A program made the translations under genes and the position numbers. The notes beneath the pieces were generated by a model, which searched no databases, was not told where the DNA came from, and saw only the letters and a program-made list of their open reading frames with translations. Below are positions 60,824 to 64,000 of a stretch of DNA of 64,000 nucleotides, in pieces (the first letter of the stretch is position 1; every line of letters starts with the position of its first letter). The DNA is taken from NCBI RefSeq assembly GCF_041075285.1, contig NZ_CP163512.1, positions 2,666,001 through 2,730,000 on the forward strand. Reading direction: 5' to 3'. Origin of the DNA: Providencia rettgeri (GTDB lineage: Bacteria; Pseudomonadota; Gammaproteobacteria; Enterobacterales; Enterobacteriaceae).

Positions 60824-61849
60824 TCAACAAATTCGCGGTAATGGTTCGCTGTGCGGTAGATCCAACAGCCTTGAAGTGCCAAAAATCCCCACCAGTTTTA
60901 CCTGCTTATTGTCTGTCACGCAGCCAATGGTTGCGGCATTTTTACCGAGTGGATGGCTACGCAATGCGGCAAGCACTGCGCTTTCTGCTTCAGGTTTTAC
61001 CACGATAACCAATTTGCCCTCGTTGGCAAAATTTAATGGTTCAAGACCGAGTAATTCGCATACGCCCCTAACCGCAGACGCAACGGGTAAATCCGCCTCG
61101 TTGATAGCCATTCCGCAGCCGCTCGCCTGTGCGAATTCATGCAAAATCGCCGTCACTCCGCCACGTGTGGCATCCCGTAATGCACGCACGCCGTCAATAT
61201 TACGCAGTGGTTCAATCAACGGTGCCAATACTGCGCAATCGCTGCTGAGCTGCGCTTCTAAACCAAGTTGCTCACGTAAGTTTAGGATAGTCGCCCCGTG
61301 ATCACCCAAGGTGCCGCTAACGATCACCTTATCACCCGCTTGGATTTGCTGAGCGCCCCAACTGATCTCACTTGGGATCACGCCGATTCCCGCTGTGTTG
61401 ATAAACACTTTGTCTGCGGCCCCACGCTGCACCACTTTGGTGTCACCTGTGACAATCTCTACCCCAGCAGCAGCTGCGGTTGTGGCCATCGATTCGACAA
61501 TGGTAGCAAGTTCGGCTAACGAAAAGCCTTCTTCTAAAATAAACCCGCAAGACAAATATTTCGGTACTGCACCACTGACGGCAACGTCATTTACTGTGCC
61601 ACAAACCGCTAATTTGCCAATATTTCCACCTGGGAAAAAAATCGGGTCTATCACATAACTGTCGGTACTGAATGCAAGGCGATCCCCTAAAGAGGTGAGT
61701 TCCGCCAGCGAAAGACGCGCTTGGTCTTCCCGCTCGTTAAGCGCTTGGTTGGCAAATGCCTTTAAAAATAGCTGTTCGATTAACTGTTGCATGGCTTGCC
61801 CACCACTGCCGTGAGCCATCAATACCACATTGTTCGCATCATTGCTCAT
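60824..61849 (-). CDS. hypE: Hydrogenase maturation protein HypE
   Basis: HypE dehydrates a carbamoyl group on its C-terminal cysteine to a thiocyanate, giving the CN ligands of the NiFe hydrogenase active site. The 341-residue protein has the AIR-synthase-type ATP-binding fold (MAHGSGGQAMQQLIEQ, FSTDSYVIDPIFFPGGNIG, SGTLGDHGATI, LRDATRGGVTAILHEF) and ends PRIC with the needed cysteine. It follows hypD with the ATG one base after its stop (61850). Hydrogenase structural genes and hypF are outside the window. Confidence 0.97.
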   Translation of the reverse strand: MSNDANNVVLMAHGSGGQAMQQLIEQLFLKAFANQALNEREDQARLSLAELTSLGDRLAFSTDSYVIDPIFFPGGNIGKLAVCGTVNDVAVSGAVPKYLSCGFILEEGFSLAELATIVESMATTAAAAGVEIVTGDTKVVQRGAADKVFINTAGIGVIPSEISWGAQQIQAGDKVIVSGTLGDHGATILNLREQLGLEAQLSSDCAVLAPLIEPLRNIDGVRALRDATRGGVTAILHEFAQASGCGMAINEADLPVASAVRGVCELLGLEPLNFANEGKLVIVVKPEAESAVLAALRSHPLGKNAATIGCVTDNKQVKLVGIFGTSRLLDLPHSEPLPRIC

Positions 61850-62962
61850 CTATGCCTCCCGACGATATTGATAATAAGCCGCACACGCCCCCTCCGATGA
61901 TACCATCAAGGCACCAAAGGCGGTTTGCGGTGTACAGCGAGTACCAAATAATGGGCATTCATTTGGTTTGCAGCGCCCGGTTAGCACATCACCACATCTT
62001 GCTTGTGGATCATCCGCCACTTGGTGAGGTTGCACGTGAAACCGGCGTTCGGCATCAAAGGAGTGGTAAGCGGCGCTGAGTTGTACACCTGAGCCTGCTA
62101 TTTCCCCTAAACCGCGCCATTCGCTGGTTGCTTTTAACTCAAACACTTCCGCTAATGCCTTGAGTGCCAAGCTGTTACCTTGGTCAGCCACAATGCGCTT
62201 ATATTGGTTTTCTACCTCACAACGCCCTTGCGCTATTTGGCTAACGAGCATGGATAAAGACTGTAAAATATCTAACGGCTCAAAACCTGTCACTACCAAC
62301 GGTTTGTGGAAGTCTTCGGTAATAAATTGGTAAGGCTGTGCCCCTATTACCATACTGACATGTCCTGGTGCTAAAAACCCGTCGATACGCACATCCGGCT
62401 GTTCTAATAGGCTTTTTAACGTTGGGATGATGGTAATGTGTTGGCAAAATACCGTGAAATTGTTCAGTTGGCGGTGCTTGGCTTGTTGCAAGGTAATAGC
62501 CGTACTCGGCATGGTGGTTTCAAACCCCAAACCAAAGAAAACGATTTGTTTATCCGGTTGTTGCTCTGCTATCGCGAGAGCATCTAAGGGGGAATAGACA
62601 ATCCGCACATCAGCCCCACGGCGTTTTGCATCAAGCAAGGAGCCCTTTTTGCCAGGAACACGCATTGCATCGCCGTAAGTACAAAAAATCACATTGGGTT
62701 GCTCGGCAATTTCAATGCAACCATCAATACGCCCCATTGGCAACACACAAACAGGGCAACCTGGTCCATGGACAAATTCGATTTCTGGCGGTAAAAGCTG
62801 GTCAATACCAAATTTAAAAATAGCGTGGGTGTGCCCGCCACACACTTCCATTAACTGTAATGGGCGCTGCTTAGCCCGTGGAATTTCATTCACACGTTGG
62901 CGAATATTCGCCAATAAGACGTTAGCTAAAGCAGGGTCGCGAAACTCATCGACATACTGCAT
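61850..62962 (-). CDS. hypD: Hydrogenase maturation protein HypD
   Basis: HypD is the [4Fe-4S] scaffold on which the Fe(CN)2CO unit of NiFe hydrogenases is assembled with HypC. The 370-residue protein has [34 protein letters not shown], and the cysteine-rich C-terminal [15 protein letters not shown] for the cluster. It matches E. coli HypD closely, including [16 protein letters not shown] use the ATG at 62962 ([10 protein letters not shown]) with GGGGACAACAG upstream; an in-frame start at 62977 is less similar to E. coli. It overlaps hypC by 17 bp. Confidence 0.97.
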   Translation of the reverse strand: MQYVDEFRDPALANVLLANIRQRVNEIPRAKQRPLQLMEVCGGHTHAIFKFGIDQLLPPEIEFVHGPGCPVCVLPMGRIDGCIEIAEQPNVIFCTYGDAMRVPGKKGSLLDAKRRGADVRIVYSPLDALAIAEQQPDKQIVFFGLGFETTMPSTAITLQQAKHRQLNNFTVFCQHITIIPTLKSLLEQPDVRIDGFLAPGHVSMVIGAQPYQFITEDFHKPLVVTGFEPLDILQSLSMLVSQIAQGRCEVENQYKRIVADQGNSLALKALAEVFELKATSEWRGLGEIAGSGVQLSAAYHSFDAERRFHVQPHQVADDPQARCGDVLTGRCKPNECPLFGTRCTPQTAFGALMVSSEGACAAYYQYRREA

Positions 62963-63242
62963 CTGTTGTCCCCGCATTTAACCCGCTGAAATCACCGACC
63001 TCATGGTCAAGTTGGCTCATTGCCGCCAAGGCATCTAATGTCAACCGCGCTTCTTCTTCATTGATAATGCTCATGGCAAAACCGACATGAACAAGCACCC
63101 ATTGGCCTAATAATTCCGAGGTTTCCCCTTCACAAATCAGACCAATGTTGACGTCCCGTTTGACACCACAAACATCCACTTGTGCCAGTTGGTGAATATC
63201 CTCACCTACTGCAACAATTTTTCCTGGAATGCCTAGGCACAT
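62946..63242 (-). CDS. hypC: Hydrogenase maturation chaperone HypC
   Basis: HypC is the small chaperone that binds HypD and the hydrogenase large-subunit precursor through its N-terminal cysteine. The 98-residue protein begins [15 protein letters not shown] with Cys2 in place and carries [20 protein letters not shown]. The ATG at 63242 is required by the family, since Cys2 must follow the start; the open frame to 63350 lies in hypB. It overlaps hypB by 10 bp and hypD by 17 bp. It could also be a HybG-type paralogue, but the hypBCDE order favours HypC. Confidence 0.96.
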   Translation of the reverse strand: MCLGIPGKIVAVGEDIHQLAQVDVCGVKRDVNIGLICEGETSELLGQWVLVHVGFAMSIINEEEARLTLDALAAMSQLDHEVGDFSGLNAGTTDAVCR

Positions 63243-64000
63243 AGCTGAGTCTCCAGCCATGCTAGCCATGCGTCCATACCATCGCCTTGCGTTGCAGAAA
63301 CTTTGATCACTTGGATGTTTGGATTGACTTGTTTGGCATTGGCAATACAAGCGTCTACATCAAAATGCAGGTATGGCAATAAGTCGATTTTATTCAGTAA
63401 CATAATGTCTGCCGCTGCAAACATATGCGGGTATTTTAACGGTTTGTCTTCCCCTTCGGTCACTGACAACACCGCAACTTTGTGGCGCTCACCTAAATCG
63501 AAGCTCGCAGGACAAACTAGGTTTCCCACATTTTCAATAAATAACAAGCTGTTATCATCTAAACCTAAGCGGGAAACCGCATCGTGCACCATCTGTGCAT
63601 CCAAATGGCAACCTTTCCCCGTATTCACTTGGATAGCGGGTACGCCCGTTTCACGAATGCGCTGGGCATCGTTGGTGGTTTGCTGATCCCCTTCTACCAC
63701 TGCGCAATTAATTTTATCGCGCAGACGCAGCAAGGTTTCCGTCAATAAGGTGGTTTTCCCAGAGCCAGGACTGGAAACAAGGTTTAACGCTAAAATGTTC
63801 TTTTCTGTAAATGCTTGGCGATTATGTTCCGCTAGATGGTTGTTTTTATCTAACACATCCATCTCAATTTGCAGCATGCGTTTTTGGCTGATCCCCGGTG
63901 CATGCGTGCCCGCCTCTCCATGACCGTAGTCTAGATCATGGTGCTCCCCCGCGGGTTTGAAGCTATTTTCAGCCATTGCATACACGTGTTTATGCTTATG
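63233..64000 (-). CDS. hypB: Hydrogenase nickel-incorporation GTPase HypB (N-terminus outside window)
   Basis: HypB is a GTPase that inserts nickel into hydrogenase large subunits with HypA. The 255 residues present begin with a histidine- and lysine-containing HKHKH at the window edge, then the conserved [17 protein letters not shown], the P-loop [11 protein letters not shown], the metal-binding [10 protein letters not shown] and [12 protein letters not shown] (Cys and His of the G-domain nickel/zinc site), and NKIDLLPY for guanine specificity. The N-terminal CxxCxC nickel-binding motif of E. coli HypB, if present, lies beyond base 64000. hypC overlaps its end. Confidence 0.96.
   Translation of the reverse strand, partial: HKHKHVYAMAENSFKPAGEHHDLDYGHGEAGTHAPGISQKRMLQIEMDVLDKNNHLAEHNRQAFTEKNILALNLVSSPGSGKTTLLTETLLRLRDKINCAVVEGDQQTTNDAQRIRETGVPAIQVNTGKGCHLDAQMVHDAVSRLGLDDNSLLFIENVGNLVCPASFDLGERHKVAVLSVTEGEDKPLKYPHMFAAADIMLLNKIDLLPYLHFDVDACIANAKQVNPNIQVIKVSATQGDGMDAWLAWLETQLCA

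Overview
The window reads as chromosomal DNA of a gammaproteobacterium of the order Enterobacterales, most likely a Providencia-like member of the Morganellaceae. The housekeeping proteins closely resemble E. coli ones in recalled sequence and order (parC/parE, cpdA, nudF, tolC, ygiBC, ribB, glnE, cca, folB, plsY, tsaD, rpsU-dnaG-rpoD). The DNA is fairly AT-rich, ERIC/IRU-type repeats are frequent, and there is a urease operon divergent from a UreR-type AraC regulator. The genus is inferred from these traits; the species cannot be fixed from the sequence alone.

Positions 1-30500 are mostly conserved core: topoisomerase IV (parC is cut by the window edge), yqiA-cpdA, nudF, tolC, ygiBC, ygiD, ribB under an FMN riboswitch, ubiK, hldE, glnE, ygiF, ygiM, cca, folB, plsY, the aerotaxis receptor aer, tsaD and the rpsU-dnaG-rpoD operon. 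The gaps between these genes hold small elements: eight ERIC-like copies in four local groups, a CTAG-flanked MITE-like element that ends ygiF early and sits just before glnE, a truncated relative of it, a decayed hicAB toxin-antitoxin locus, and a ~140-bp element inserted beside a terminator hairpin that is duplicated on both sides.

Positions 30500-46000 are accessory. They hold a DHA2-type drug exporter with a TetR-like operator inside its promoter, a LysR/MFS/SnoaL-like cluster, an HdeB-like periplasmic chaperone, an aerobactin-receptor-like (IutA) gene followed by a lone siderophore-type binding protein, and a five-gene NikABCDE-type ABC importer.

Positions 44967-51311 hold ureR and ureDABCEFG. 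The importer beside them is best read as nickel supply for urease. At the right edge (60824-64000) hypBCDE, hydrogenase maturation genes that also handle nickel, run toward the urease locus. Between the two nickel-related blocks (51407-60405) lies a type VI secretion cargo module: vgrG, a phospholipase-D-type effector split by a frameshift, three tandem Sel1-repeat lipoproteins that are probably its immunity proteins, a PAAR spike tip, and an unrecognised two-TM protein. The second copy of the terminator-associated element lies between vgrG and hypE.

The most unusual signals are the small element that duplicates a whole terminator hairpin, the mosaic triplication of the immunity lipoproteins beside a broken effector, and repeats or mobile elements that supply the ends of core genes (ygiD, ygiF).
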